Assembly (NCBI GenBank): GCA_934643825.1
Contig: CAKUCW010000020.1
Coordinates: 1-50,731 of the forward strand
From: an uncultured Clostridia bacterium
GTDB lineage: Bacteria > Bacillota > Clostridia > Christensenellales > Aristaeellaceae
Reading direction: 5' to 3'
Length of the DNA stretch: 50,731 nt
Shown here: one piece after another, positions 1 through 9,000 of the stretch
Numbering within the stretch: the stretch's first letter is position 1
Layout: every line of letters starts with the position of its first letter
Notes under the pieces: generated by a model
Seen by the model: the letters and a program-made list of their open reading frames with translations, nothing else
The model's database searches: none
Told to the model about the DNA's origin: nothing
Made by a program: the position numbers and the translations under genes

Positions 1-656
1 CGATCCAGCTCGCCGCTCTCGACGTCGCTCTTGGCGCTGATGCCCAGGGACTTCTGGAAGTCTTCCTCGTTGGCGATAGCGACATCGACGTACTTGGTCA
101 GCTCGCTCATGACTTCCTTGGCTTCCTTGCCGTACTTCCACAGGTTCTTGCGGTAGTTCAGGTCGCAGGAAACGGTCACGCCCATCTCCTTGGCAGCCTT
201 GACAGCGGCGAGGGAGAGGTCAGCGGCAGACTGGGAAATCGCCGGGGTGATGCCGGTGATATGGAACCAGGTCGCGCCGTCGAAGATCTTCTTCCAATCG
301 AAGGTATCGACCGGAGCCTTGGCGATGCAGGAATCCGCACGGTCATAGACGACCTTGGACGGACGCTGGTTGGAGCCGGTCTCCAGGAAGTAGATGCCCA
401 TGCGGCCATCCATCATCTTGATGTTGGAAACGTCCACGCCGAAGCTGCGGACGTCGCGCAGGCAAGCCTCGCCGATCGCGTTGTTCGGCAGAGCGGTAAC
501 GAAAGCGGCGTCCATGCCGTAGTTGGCGAGGGAAACAGCCACGTTCGCTTCGCCGCCGCCAAAGGTGGCTTCAAGGGACGGGCTCTGGAAGAAGCGCTCC
601 AGCGCGGGGCTCTTCAGACGGAGCATGATCTCACCGAGAGTAACAATACGAGCCAT
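1..656 (-). CDS. kdgK: 2-dehydro-3-deoxygluconokinase (PfkB family), 3' truncated by window edge
   Basis: Phosphorylates 2-keto-3-deoxygluconate to KDPG in cytosolic hexuronate/pectin breakdown. About 218 N-terminal residues are visible. The reading begins MARIVTLGEIMLRLKSP, continues with the PfkB N-terminal signature GGGEANVAVSLANYG, and then has RMGIYFLETG and VVYDRADS, which are typical of KdgK among PfkB sugar kinases. The C-terminal ATP-site motif (GAGD) lies off the window. The start is ATG at 656, preceded on this strand by AGGAGTG at a good distance. It is transcribed divergently from glgP, and a promoter is recognisable at 731-759. The partner aldolase kdgA would be beyond the edge if present. 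Another PfkB sugar specificity is possible; the kinase family itself is certain. Confidence 0.88.
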   Translation of the reverse strand, partial: MARIVTLGEIMLRLKSPALERFFQSPSLEATFGGGEANVAVSLANYGMDAAFVTALPNNAIGEACLRDVRSFGVDVSNIKMMDGRMGIYFLETGSNQRPSKVVYDRADSCIAKAPVDTFDWKKIFDGATWFHITGITPAISQSAADLSLAAVKAAKEMGVTVSCDLNYRKNLWKYGKEAKEVMSELTKYVDVAIANEEDFQKSLGISAKSDVESGELD

Positions 657-730
657 TGTCAATCACTCCTGAATTTATATTTGAGCAGGCACGGTAAGGA
701 AAAACGCGCACTGACTCATTTTCTGGCTTT

Positions 731-759
731 ATTATACACGATGCGCATGCTCAAATCAA
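731..759 (-). promoter_or_regulatory. Sigma-A promoter for kdgK
   Basis: On the minus strand, TTGATT (759-754) is followed after 17 bases by a perfect TATAAT (736-731), about 75 bases upstream of the kdgK ATG. Confidence 0.65.
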
Positions 760-994
760 GACATCAGACCAATAAAGAGCAAAACTTGCTGATTTGAGCG
801 AAAATGAACGAAAAAACCTAGGTGTAATTCGTTTAAAATGCGAAATACGTCAAAAAGAATCGAATGAATTTGAAAAGCAAAGGCGTCTTGCCCTGCGAAT
901 GGAGCTTTCAAGGTTTTTGAATAGGGCAGGGGAGAAGGAGGCATGATGAAGGGCAGACGGACAGCCGCGCCACACGGCACTTCCTGTATTTTCC

Positions 995-1023
995 TTGCCA
1001 CATAAAGAAAACTATGTTATAAT
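995..1023 (+). promoter_or_regulatory. Sigma-A promoter for glgP
   Basis: TTGCCA (995-1000), a 17-base spacer, then TATAAT (1018-1023), ending 86 bases before the glgP start. Confidence 0.7.
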
Positions 1024-1109
1024 GACAAATGGGTCTGCCTGAAGAGCAGAGTTTTTTTCCGGTGAAAAAGCGGTTCGCCGCTATCAACCATATATGGGAG
1101 GGCTAAAAT

Positions 1110-3578
1110 ATGCCTCTGCAAAACGAGTATAACAAGGATACCATCAAGGAGTCCATTCTCAACAAGCTGCTGCGTTACTATGGCTGCACCATCGAAGATG
1201 CAACGCCTAAGCAGGTTTACGCGGCGGTTGCCAGCACGGTGCGTGACCAGATCATGCTCAAGTGGCGCTTTGAGAAGGAAGCACGCCGCAGCGAAAAGGC
1301 GAAGCGCCTTTATTATCTCTCGATCGAGTTCCTGACGGGACGCTGGCTGCACAACAACCTGCTCAACCTCTGCTCCACCAAGGAATACGAACAGGCGTTT
1401 GAAGAGCTGGGTCTGACCCTGCGCGGCGTGCTTCATGAGGAGCCGGAACCTGCGCTGGGCAACGGCGGTCTGGGACGTCTGGCTGCCTGCTTCCTGGATT
1501 CTCTGGCGACACTGGATCTGCCGGCGATGGGCTGCACCATCCGCTATGAGTACGGTCTGTTCCGTCAGCGCATCGTGGACGGTCAGCAGGTCGAGGTGCC
1601 GGATGAGTGGCTGACCTACGGCAACGCGTGGGAAATCCCGACGCAGCGCGACGCGGTTGAGGTCTGCTTCGGCGGTCAGCTGGTTGAAAACTGGGTTGGC
1701 GGCAAAAACTACATCACCGTCAAGAACACGGAGAACGTCATCGCCGTGCCGTATGATCTGCCGATCCTCGGCTATGGCAGCGACGTTGTCGATCGTCTGC
1801 GCACGTGGAGCGCTGTTCTGCCGCAGAACTTCAACCTGGAGAAGTTCTCCGCCGGCGATTACAACGGATCTTCCGAGGATAGCAATTCCATCGCGGCACA
1901 GATTTCCAAGGTGCTTTATCCGGAAGACAACACCTATAACGGCAAGAAGCTGCGCCTGATGCAGGAATACTTCCTCGTCAGCGCGACGCTCCAGTATGCC
2001 ATCAAGGACTTCAAGCGCGTCTACGGCACGGACATGAGCCAGCTGCCGGAGAAGGTCGCTTTCCACATCAACGATACGCATCCGGCGATGGTCATTCCGG
2101 AACTGATGCGCATCCTCGTGGACGAAGAGCGTCTGCCGTGGGAAGAGGCGGAGCGCATCACGCAGGCGTCCGTCGCTTACACCAACCACACCATCATGGC
2201 GGAAGCGCTGGAGAAGTGGCCGGAGAAGATGGTGCGTGAGACCCTGCCGCGCATCTATTCCATCATGCAGGAGCTGAACCGCCGCCTGTGCCAGAAGCTG
2301 TTCGATGCTTTCCCGGGACAGTGGGACCGCATCGGTCATATGGCGATCCTTGCCTACGATCAGGCGCACATGGCGAATATGTGCGTTGCGTATTCTCACG
2401 CGGTCAACGGCGTTTCTCAGCTGCATGGCGAAATCCTCAAGCACACGACGTTTGCGGATTATTACTCCATCATGCCGGAGAAGTTTTACGCGATCACCAA
2501 CGGCATCACGCCGCGCCGCTGGCTGATGCTCGCCAACCCGGGTCTGTCCGACCTGCTGGATGAAACCATCGGTCAGGGCTGGCGCAAGGATCTGATGGAG
2601 CTGGAGAACCTGCTTCCGTTCGCGGACGACGCGGCTTTCATCGAGAAGTTCGCCGCCATCAAGAAGGAAAACAAGGAACGCTTCAGCCGCTGGATCTATC
2701 GTCATCAGGGCATCGAGCTGGATCCGACGATGATGTTCGACGTGCAGGTTAAGCGTCTGCATGAGTATAAGCGTCAGCTGCTCAACGCGCTGCACATCCT
2801 CGTGCTGTACAACCGCATCTGCGATGATCCGAACTACACGATGGCGCCGCGCACCTTCATCTTCGGCGCGAAGGCGGCTCCGGGCTATCGCCGCGCCAAG
2901 GAGATCATCCACTTCATCAACGTGCTTGCCGCGAAGGTGGCTTCTCACGAGCGTGCCAGCAAGATGATCCGCATCGTCTTCCTCCAGAACTACAACGTAT
3001 CGACGGCGGAAATGCTGATTCCGGCGAGCGAGGTTAGCGAGCAGCTCTCCACCGCGTCCAAGGAAGCCAGCGGCACGGGCAACATGAAGTTCATGATGAA
3101 CGGCGCCGTGACTATCGGCACGCTGGACGGCGCGAACGTGGAAATCGCGGATCTGGTCGGCGAGGACAACTGCTACATCTTCGGCATGCGCTCCAACGAG
3201 GTCGAGGCGCTGTATGCAGCGGGAACGTATCGTTCGCTGGATATCTATGAGACGAACGCGGAGCTTCGCCGTGCGCTCAACATGATGTTTGACGGCAGCC
3301 TGACGCCGGAGAACCCGAAGATGTTCGAGGGTCTGTATCGTGCGCTGGTCTTCAGCGACAACGGCGGCATGGCTGACCCGTATCTGGTGCTGAAGGACTT
3401 CGGTTCTTACCAGCAGGCGCAGAGCCGTCTGGGCACGGATTACCTCGATCAGAAGGCGTGGACGCGCAAGGAGATCATCAACGTCGCCAAGAGCGGCATC
3501 TTCTCCTCTGACCGCACGATTCGCGAATACAACGACCTGATCTGGCATCTGACTCCGCTCACCAAGAAGCAGGGCTGA
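1110..3578 (+). CDS. glgP: Glycogen/starch/alpha-glucan phosphorylase
   Basis: Releases glucose-1-phosphate from glycogen or maltodextrin by phosphorolysis, using pyridoxal phosphate. The 822-residue length is normal for bacterial GT35 enzymes. Visible motifs are ALGNGGLGRLAACFLDS near residue 115, EKVAFHINDTHPAM in the middle, VKRLHEYKRQLLN, and the PLP segment EASGTGNMKFMMNGA, whose lysine is about residue 660. The start ATG has GGGAGGG about 8 bases upstream. The gene is monocistronic: its own promoter lies at 995-1023 and a strong terminator follows at 3593-3648. No other glycogen gene is in the window, so it is not part of a glg operon here. Confidence 0.97.
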   Translation: MPLQNEYNKDTIKESILNKLLRYYGCTIEDATPKQVYAAVASTVRDQIMLKWRFEKEARRSEKAKRLYYLSIEFLTGRWLHNNLLNLCSTKEYEQAFEELGLTLRGVLHEEPEPALGNGGLGRLAACFLDSLATLDLPAMGCTIRYEYGLFRQRIVDGQQVEVPDEWLTYGNAWEIPTQRDAVEVCFGGQLVENWVGGKNYITVKNTENVIAVPYDLPILGYGSDVVDRLRTWSAVLPQNFNLEKFSAGDYNGSSEDSNSIAAQISKVLYPEDNTYNGKKLRLMQEYFLVSATLQYAIKDFKRVYGTDMSQLPEKVAFHINDTHPAMVIPELMRILVDEERLPWEEAERITQASVAYTNHTIMAEALEKWPEKMVRETLPRIYSIMQELNRRLCQKLFDAFPGQWDRIGHMAILAYDQAHMANMCVAYSHAVNGVSQLHGEILKHTTFADYYSIMPEKFYAITNGITPRRWLMLANPGLSDLLDETIGQGWRKDLMELENLLPFADDAAFIEKFAAIKKENKERFSRWIYRHQGIELDPTMMFDVQVKRLHEYKRQLLNALHILVLYNRICDDPNYTMAPRTFIFGAKAAPGYRRAKEIIHFINVLAAKVASHERASKMIRIVFLQNYNVSTAEMLIPASEVSEQLSTASKEASGTGNMKFMMNGAVTIGTLDGANVEIADLVGEDNCYIFGMRSNEVEALYAAGTYRSLDIYETNAELRRALNMMFDGSLTPENPKMFEGLYRALVFSDNGGMADPYLVLKDFGSYQQAQSRLGTDYLDQKAWTRKEIINVAKSGIFSSDRTIREYNDLIWHLTPLTKKQG

Positions 3579-3592
3579 TCCATTTAATGACA

Positions 3593-3648
3593 GGGAACGC
3601 TTCTCTCTTTTCCCCAAACCGGGGCAGGGGAGAGGCGTTCCTTTTTTT
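3593..3648 (+). terminator. Intrinsic terminator after glgP
   Basis: GGAACGC (3594-3600) pairs with GCGTTCC (3635-3641), with a further imperfect pyrimidine/purine stem inside, followed by seven T residues. Confidence 0.85.
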
Positions 3649-3734
3649 GACATGGGGGGAATTGTGATCCATTGCCCGCATGAGGTAGATTCCGATGCTT
3701 TCCTGAAAAAATGAAGTTAGCCCCCATATAGGGG

Positions 3735-3763
3735 TTGACAAAATGTGAATTTTGTTGTATTCT
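3735..3763 (+). promoter_or_regulatory. Sigma-A promoter for the aroF leader
   Basis: Perfect TTGACA (3735-3740), 17-base spacer, TATTCT (3758-3763). The transcript would start some 25 bases before the leader peptide ATG. Confidence 0.75.
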
Positions 3764-3797
3764 GAGTACAACCAAAGGGCATTGGAGGTTTTCCCTT

Positions 3798-3878
3798 ATG
3801 CGAGATATTCAGCGCAATGAAAGCTACTTTTACCTGTATTATTGCCATGATACGGGTTGTTTGCGCTGCACCGCATAA
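3798..3878 (+). CDS. Tyr/Phe-rich attenuator leader peptide of aroF
   Basis: A 26-codon ORF begins at ATG 3798 with a strong GGAGG (3784-3788) at ideal spacing and ends at TAA 3876-3878. It starts MRDIQRNES. Codons 10-15 read Y-F-Y-L-Y-Y (3825-3842), so four Tyr and one Phe fall within six codons. The tail contains three Cys. It sits between a good promoter and an intrinsic terminator that precedes the DAHP synthase gene, exactly where a regulatory leader peptide for aromatic amino acid attenuation belongs. The peptide probably has no function of its own; its translation rate would sense charged tRNA-Tyr and tRNA-Phe. It is not conserved coding sequence that I recognise; the inference rests on position, codon content and the RNA pairings listed next. 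Confidence 0.82.
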   Translation: MRDIQRNESYFYLYYCHDTGCLRCTA

Positions 3879-3909
3879 AAGCGGTTTCCACGATGCAACA
3901 AAGCGACCC
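3854..3909 (+). promoter_or_regulatory. Antiterminator pairing of the aroF attenuator
   Basis: GGGUUGUUU (3854-3862), inside the leader ORF and just downstream of the Tyr/Phe codons, can pair over nine bases (three of them G-U) with AAGCGACCC (3901-3909), the 5' arm of the terminator. UGCA (3867-3870) can also pair with UGCA (3894-3897). A ribosome stalled at 3825-3842 leaves this segment free; one that reaches the stop codon at 3876 covers it. Confidence 0.75.
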
Positions 3910-3936
3910 TTCCGAAATCAGAGGGTCGCTTCTTTT
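3901..3936 (+). terminator. Attenuator terminator before aroF
   Basis: AAGCGACCCT (3901-3910) and AGGGTCGCTT (3922-3931) form a perfect 10-bp stem with an 11-base loop, followed by a CTTTT tract. It lies between the leader peptide and aroF. Confidence 0.88.
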
Positions 3937-3993
3937 ATATTCAAAATACCATGACAAAATGTCAGATTGTTTGATTGAAAAGGGGAATGCACC

Positions 3994-5007
3994 ATGATCG
4001 TCATTTTGAAGCTGGGCGCACAGAAAGCACGCATTGATTCGCTGATGGAACAGATTCGAAATCAGGGCGTTGAGATCCATTACAGTCAGGGCACAACGGA
4101 AACCATTCTCGGTTTGGTGGGCGATACGACGCACGTTGATGAGGATTGGCTGCGTGCAAGCGATATCGTTGAGGATGTGCGCCGGGTTTCCGAACCCTAT
4201 AAACTCGCAAATCGCCGCTTCCATCCGAGGGACACGCATGTCAATGTCGTGGGAAGGATCATTGGGGAAGGAACGTTTGCGGTTATCGCGGGTCCCTGCT
4301 CGGTGGAGAGTGAGGAACAGTTGGTTTCCATCGCACAGGATGTAAAGGCAAGCGGCGCAACCTGTCTGCGCGGCGGCGCATTTAAACCGCGCACATCGCC
4401 ATACTCTTTTCAAGGGCTTGAAAATGAAGGGCTGCATCTGCTGATGGAGGCAAAGAAAGCGACGGGGCTTCCGATCGTGACGGAGATCATGAGTGAAACG
4501 CAGCTGGATGATTTTGCCGATGTGGATGTGATTCAAGTCGGCGCACGCAATATGCAGAATTTCCGTCTGCTCAAGGCGCTTGGTCACAGCCAAAAGCCGA
4601 TTTTGCTCAAACGCGGGCTTAGCGCGACCATTGAGGAATGGCTGATGAGCGCGGAGTACATTTTGGCTGGCGGAAATCCGAATGTCATCCTCTGCGAGCG
4701 CGGAATCCGCACGTTTGAAAAGATGATCCGCAACAACTTGGATATCTCTGCCGTTCCGCTCATCAAGCAAAAATCGCATCTGCCGGTGATCATCGATCCT
4801 TCGCACGCGGCGGGCATTGCGTGGATGGTTCAGCCGCTGGCAAGAACGGCGATTGCCGCCGGCGCGGATGGCTTGATGGTGGAAGTTCACAACAACCCTA
4901 AAGCCGCGCTTTGCGACGGCGCACAATCGCTTGATCCGAAACAGTTTGATGCGATGATGAGAGATATCAAGCGGCGCGTTGCGTTTGAAGAGAAGACGCT
5001 GCTATAA
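3994..5007 (+). CDS. aroF: 3-deoxy-7-phosphoheptulonate (DAHP) synthase, AroA-I-beta type with N-terminal regulatory domain
   Basis: Condenses phosphoenolpyruvate and erythrose-4-phosphate in the first step of the shikimate pathway. The 337 residues comprise an N-terminal ferredoxin-like (~1-80) domain, starting MIVILKLGAQKA, of the kind that gives Tyr/Phe feedback inhibition in Thermotoga-type enzymes. The (beta/alpha)8 barrel follows, with IAGPCSVES, RGGAFKPRTSPYSFQG, QVGARNMQNF, KRGLSATIEEWL and PVIIDPSHAAG. The last His and the Glu of LMVEVHNNP are metal ligands in the family. The start ATG follows AAGGGG. Expression is probably set by the attenuator at 3798-3936, so both enzyme and transcript would respond to aromatic amino acids. 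No other aro gene is adjacent. Confidence 0.95.
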   Translation: MIVILKLGAQKARIDSLMEQIRNQGVEIHYSQGTTETILGLVGDTTHVDEDWLRASDIVEDVRRVSEPYKLANRRFHPRDTHVNVVGRIIGEGTFAVIAGPCSVESEEQLVSIAQDVKASGATCLRGGAFKPRTSPYSFQGLENEGLHLLMEAKKATGLPIVTEIMSETQLDDFADVDVIQVGARNMQNFRLLKALGHSQKPILLKRGLSATIEEWLMSAEYILAGGNPNVILCERGIRTFEKMIRNNLDISAVPLIKQKSHLPVIIDPSHAAGIAWMVQPLARTAIAAGADGLMVEVHNNPKAALCDGAQSLDPKQFDAMMRDIKRRVAFEEKTLL

Positions 5008-5034
5008 ATCGGAGAGTATGGGTCTTAGACGATC

Positions 5035-5883
5035 TTATTTTCGCCAAAACTCTGCGGTTGAAATGCCGTCAGCCCAATTGAAATAGCGATCCGTTTCCTG
5101 CCATGTTTCCATTGACATGGCAGTTTCTTTTTTCAGCGCCTGCAAAGCGCGTGCTTTTCCGACAAAGTCGTTGAGATAATCGTAATTGTTTTGAAGCTGA
5201 AGGCAGGTGATATGCGCCATGATGGGGCAGCAATCCGCAAAACCGCTCTTCATATAAAGCTCTTTGAGTTTCGAAGCATCGTACTGTACGAAGCAGGGTC
5301 GCAGCACGGTTTTGCCGGGGGAGAGGTAGAGCATGGTATAGCTTGCAACGCCGGGAATGCCGTCGTCCATGCAGCCGGAGCTGCCGATGGTATCGATGAT
5401 CAGATTGGGCAGCGCATAGTGCGCGGGATTGTGGCTGTGCCCGGCGATGATATGCGTCATCTGGGTAAATCGCATCTTTTCCAGCTTGGGAATCGCCAGC
5501 TCGGGCTTATCGATCGGAAAGCGGTCGTCATCAGGCATGGCGTGACAGAATGTGATTCCGTCGATCGTCAGCGATTTGGGGAATGTGATTTCTTCCTCAG
5601 TCACCTGTTTGATGTTAAAATCCAAGGAGGCAAAGTTCGCACCTGCATAAGCGGGATCGTGCTTCATGGCGGAAAGAATATAGCGCTCGTGATTGCCGTG
5701 CAGACAGACGACATTTTCCTGCCTGAGCATGTCGAGTGTTTCTCGCGGCGCATGACCGAGATTGATTTGATCGCCGAGCGAAATGATTCGATCCGGCTTG
5801 TGTTTTTTTCGAATGTCTTTTAAAATCGCTTCGAGCGACAGGGTGTTGGAATGAAGATCTGCGACCAGCGCAATGGATTGCAT
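5035..5883 (-). CDS. Metallophosphoesterase (calcineurin-like), function unknown
   Basis: A 282-residue cytosolic phosphoesterase with the classical metal-binding motif series: VADLHSN near residue 9 (D-x-H), SLGDQINLG (GD), CLHGNHERY (GNH), ITFCHAMP (H), and IIAGHSHNPAH (GHxH). The order and spacing match the YfcE/serine-threonine phosphatase superfamily. The substrate cannot be told from sequence; cyclic nucleotides, dinucleotides or phosphoproteins are all possible for the family. The start ATG at 5883 has GGAGG upstream. It is convergent with aroF, with only 27 bases between them, and no terminator is visible there. Confidence 0.85.
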   Translation of the reverse strand: MQSIALVADLHSNTLSLEAILKDIRKKHKPDRIISLGDQINLGHAPRETLDMLRQENVVCLHGNHERYILSAMKHDPAYAGANFASLDFNIKQVTEEEITFPKSLTIDGITFCHAMPDDDRFPIDKPELAIPKLEKMRFTQMTHIIAGHSHNPAHYALPNLIIDTIGSSGCMDDGIPGVASYTMLYLSPGKTVLRPCFVQYDASKLKELYMKSGFADCCPIMAHITCLQLQNNYDYLNDFVGKARALQALKKETAMSMETWQETDRYFNWADGISTAEFWRK

Positions 5884-5929
5884 AGGGCAATTCCTCCGAA
5901 AGTGAATTGTGGTAAAACATTTTGTTTTA

Positions 5930-5938
5930 TGATATAAT
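5930..5938 (+). promoter_or_regulatory. Extended -10 element, likely addB promoter
   Basis: TGATATAAT is an extended -10 (TGn plus TATAAT). A TTGTGG at 5908-5913 is a weak, over-spaced -35. The parS cluster lies between this element and addB. Confidence 0.45.
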
Positions 5939-5972
5939 TCAATAACAGCATGCGAAAGTCCTGCCGAATGAT

Positions 5973-5988
5973 TGTTTCACGTGAAACA
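5973..5988. promoter_or_regulatory. parS site 1 (ParB/Spo0J binding)
   Basis: TGTTTCACGTGAAACA is a perfect 16-bp palindrome identical to the bacterial parS consensus. It nucleates ParB spreading for chromosome segregation and usually lies near oriC. Confidence 0.95.
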
Positions 5989-6014
5989 TCGAATGAAGGC
6001 GGTGACACAGCGAT

Positions 6015-6030
6015 TGTTTCACGTGAAACA
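6015..6030. promoter_or_regulatory. parS site 2
   Basis: A second identical 16-bp parS palindrome, 42 bp after the first. Here the symmetry extends to a 20-bp palindrome through flanking AT and AT. Confidence 0.95.
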
Positions 6031-6053
6031 ATGCCGGGTGAGAAACGCAGGGA

Positions 6054-6069
6054 TGTTTCACGTGAAACA
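6054..6069. promoter_or_regulatory. parS site 3
   Basis: A third identical parS palindrome, 39 bp after the second and 19 bp before the addB start codon. Confidence 0.95.
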
Positions 6070-6088
6070 TTCGGAAAGGAAATACGCG

Positions 6089-9000
6089 ATGAAGATATTG
6101 ACGGCAAGACCGCACAGACTGCTGAGCGAATGCGTACGCAGGTTGGGCGAAAAGATGGAACAGGGGCAGAGCTGCATGTTTCTTGTTCCGGCGCAGTATA
6201 CCTTGCAGGCAGAAGTCGAAATTATGGAAAGGCTGGGAATCACAGGCTCTTTCCTGATTGATGTGTTATCGCCCAAAAGACTGCAATCACGCGTATTTGA
6301 ATTGGCAGGTCTGCCGGAAAAGACCATCTTCGATGAGCGCGGAAAATGCATGGTTCTCAGTGCGTTGATTGAGGCGGAAAAGGATGAGCTGACGGTATAC
6401 CGGGGCGCGGCGGAAAACGCGTCGCCGGGTTTTGTTGCGCGTGTATCCAACATGATCGCTTCGCTCAAAAGAAGCGAGCTGACAGCGGAAGAGGTTCTGC
6501 AAGCGGCAGAAAAAATGAAAGAGGAGCATGCGGCAGCCGAAAAGCTGAAGGATATCGGACGTATTTACGCGGCATATGAACAGCGCATGGCGGGAGAACT
6601 GGCAGATGCGGAGGATGTTTCGCGGGAGATGTGCATGCGGTTTGAGCGCTCCGGCGTTCTCAAGGGACAGCATATTTTCGTCTACGGGTTTGACATGATT
6701 ACGCCGACGTTTGCCGCACAGATGCTGAGCATGGCTCCGCTGTGTGAATCCCTGACGCTGGCGATCGAAACGGATGCGAATGCAGCGCCGGATGGGCGGC
6801 TGTTCGCACCGGTCAATTACAGCTTGGAGCGCCTTGCACGAATGGCGGCAGAGAAGGGAATCCCCATTGAGCGGGAGGTTCTGAAACGGGAATTGGATGC
6901 CCCTGAAGAGATCTGCATTTTGGAGAAGGGGCTATATGCGTTGGGCGCGGCGCCGACGGAACATGTGCCGACCTGCATAGAACTCTGTGCGGCAAGCGGC
7001 AAGCGTCAGGAAGTACATTTGGCAGCGGCACGGATGCGGAGGCTTGCAGCGGCAGGGGAGAGCGTATCACAGATGGCGGTCGTTTATCCGAAAGGCAGCG
7101 GATATGCGCCGCTTCTGCAAAACATTCTGCCGATGTATGGACTGGAAGCGTATGTTGCGGAGAAGCGTCAATCCGGCGCACATCCGATCAGCAGATTTTT
7201 GCTTTGCGCGTTGTCGGTTGTTTCAAACGGCTGGCGGCTGAGCGATCTGCTGGAATGCGCACAAACCGGCTTTCTGGGTATCACACAGGAAGAAACCGAT
7301 AAGCTCTGCGCCTATTGCGAAGGAGCGGATGTGCGCGGCGATGCATTCAGAAGACCGTTTCGCTATCCGCGTGGCGTGACGGAAGAAGAGCTGGATGCGC
7401 TTGAAGAAAGCCGCGAGAAGATTGCCGCACCGCTGCTCGCGCTGCAAAAAGATCTGAGCCGCGCTCAAACCGCTGATGATACGATACAGGCGATTTTCAG
7501 GCTGCTTGAGGGCGTCAATGCCTATGAAACGCTGGAAGACATGCGCGATGAATTGAACCAAATCGGCATGACGTCGGAAGCGCAGGATTGCGCACAGGTT
7601 TGGAACGCGTTGATGGAAACACTCGATCAGCTGCATACCCTGCTGGGCGGGCGTGCAGTTCCGGCAAAAATTGTGCTGGGTTTGCTCGAAAATGGTTTGG
7701 CGGCGTTGGAACTTGCCGCTCTGCCGCCTGCGGATGGCGCGATTATCTGCGGCGAAATCGGAAATGTCCGAACGGCACAGGTGCATACGCTCCTTGCAAT
7801 CGGCATGAATGATATGCCGCCGGGGGCGGACAGCGGACTTCTGACACCGCAGGAACAGCAGGACGCGGCGCAGGTCAGCGGCGCATATCTGGGCATGACA
7901 CCGCAGGAGAGCGCGGCGTTGGGACAACTGGATGAGCTGAAAGCGCTGACGGGCGCTAAGGGGCGAATCATTCTTTCTTATGCGCTTGCGGATGAAACCG
8001 GAAGGGCGCTTCGAGAGGGGACGACGGTTCAGGCGCTCAGGCGGTTGTTTCCCATGATGCCGGTCGGCGGCGGATTGGCGCAGGAAGAAAGAAAAGCCAT
8101 GCTTTGCGCTCAAACGCCGGCACTTGAGGCGCTGGCTGTCGAGCTGTCCGAATCTGCGGACGGACGTCATCCGCTTGAGGAAGAGTATGTAGAGGCTGCC
8201 GCGGCACTTTCGGAAACCCAAGAGGGAGAAGCTCGGTTGCTCTCGGTGACGAAGGGATTAGGGCAGCCGCTGACCAAACGACTGGATGCCGTGCAGGCGC
8301 GAGGGCTGTACGGACGCCCGGTCAGCAGCGTATCGCGGTTGGAAACCTTTGCGCAATGCCCCTATAAGCACTTTGTCCGTTATGGTCTTGCGCCGAAGGA
8401 AGAGCAGCGCCCCGGTGTGGATATCGCGGAATTGGGCACGATTTATCATGAGGCGGCGGAACAGTTTACGCGCATGGTTACGCAGCTTCCGGAATTCCCG
8501 GATGTATCTCAGGCGGTGTGCGATCGGCTGATGGATGAAGCGGTTGCGCCGCTGATTGACGAATGGCGTGCGTCGCCGCTGGGTGAAAGCAAGCGCGGCG
8601 AAGCGGTTGCGCGAACGATTCGCCGAACGGCAAAACGCACGGCTCGAAACATCATCAGCCAATATGCAGACAGCAGTTTCAGACCTATACAGACGGAGTT
8701 TGTCTTCGGTCAGAATGGTATTTCTCCAATTATGTTGGAATTGGCGGATGGCTCCTTTGTCTATTTGCAGGGCAGAATTGACCGTGTAGATATGGCGGCG
8801 GATGGTGCCGTGCGCATCATCGATTACAAGAGCGGCGGCAAAAAATTCGATCCGACGCTGGTGTATTGGGGGCTGCAGCTGCAATTGCTGCTGTATATGG
8901 CGGCAGCGATGGCGCGTATTCCCGGATCGCGTGCGGCGGGATTCTTCTATTGCAGAATCGAAGACCCGACGGTAAAAACGGAAGAGCGAATGAAAGAGGA

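Larger units (their letters stand above)
657..1109. other. Divergent intergenic region kdgK/glgP
   Basis: This 453-base gap between divergent genes holds the two promoters listed separately (731-759 minus, 995-1023 plus). I see no gene or clear catabolite-repression operator in the remaining sequence. Confidence 0.6.

Noticed and set aside
1017..3653. 878-codon open frame on the minus strand opposite glgP
   Set aside because: Arg/Leu/His-rich shadow of a highly conserved enzyme in GC-rich DNA; no motif or ribosome site.
5972..6088. N-terminal extension of AddB reading MFHVKH repeats
   Set aside because: These residues are translated parS palindromes; the ATG at 6089 has a ribosome site and matches the family start.
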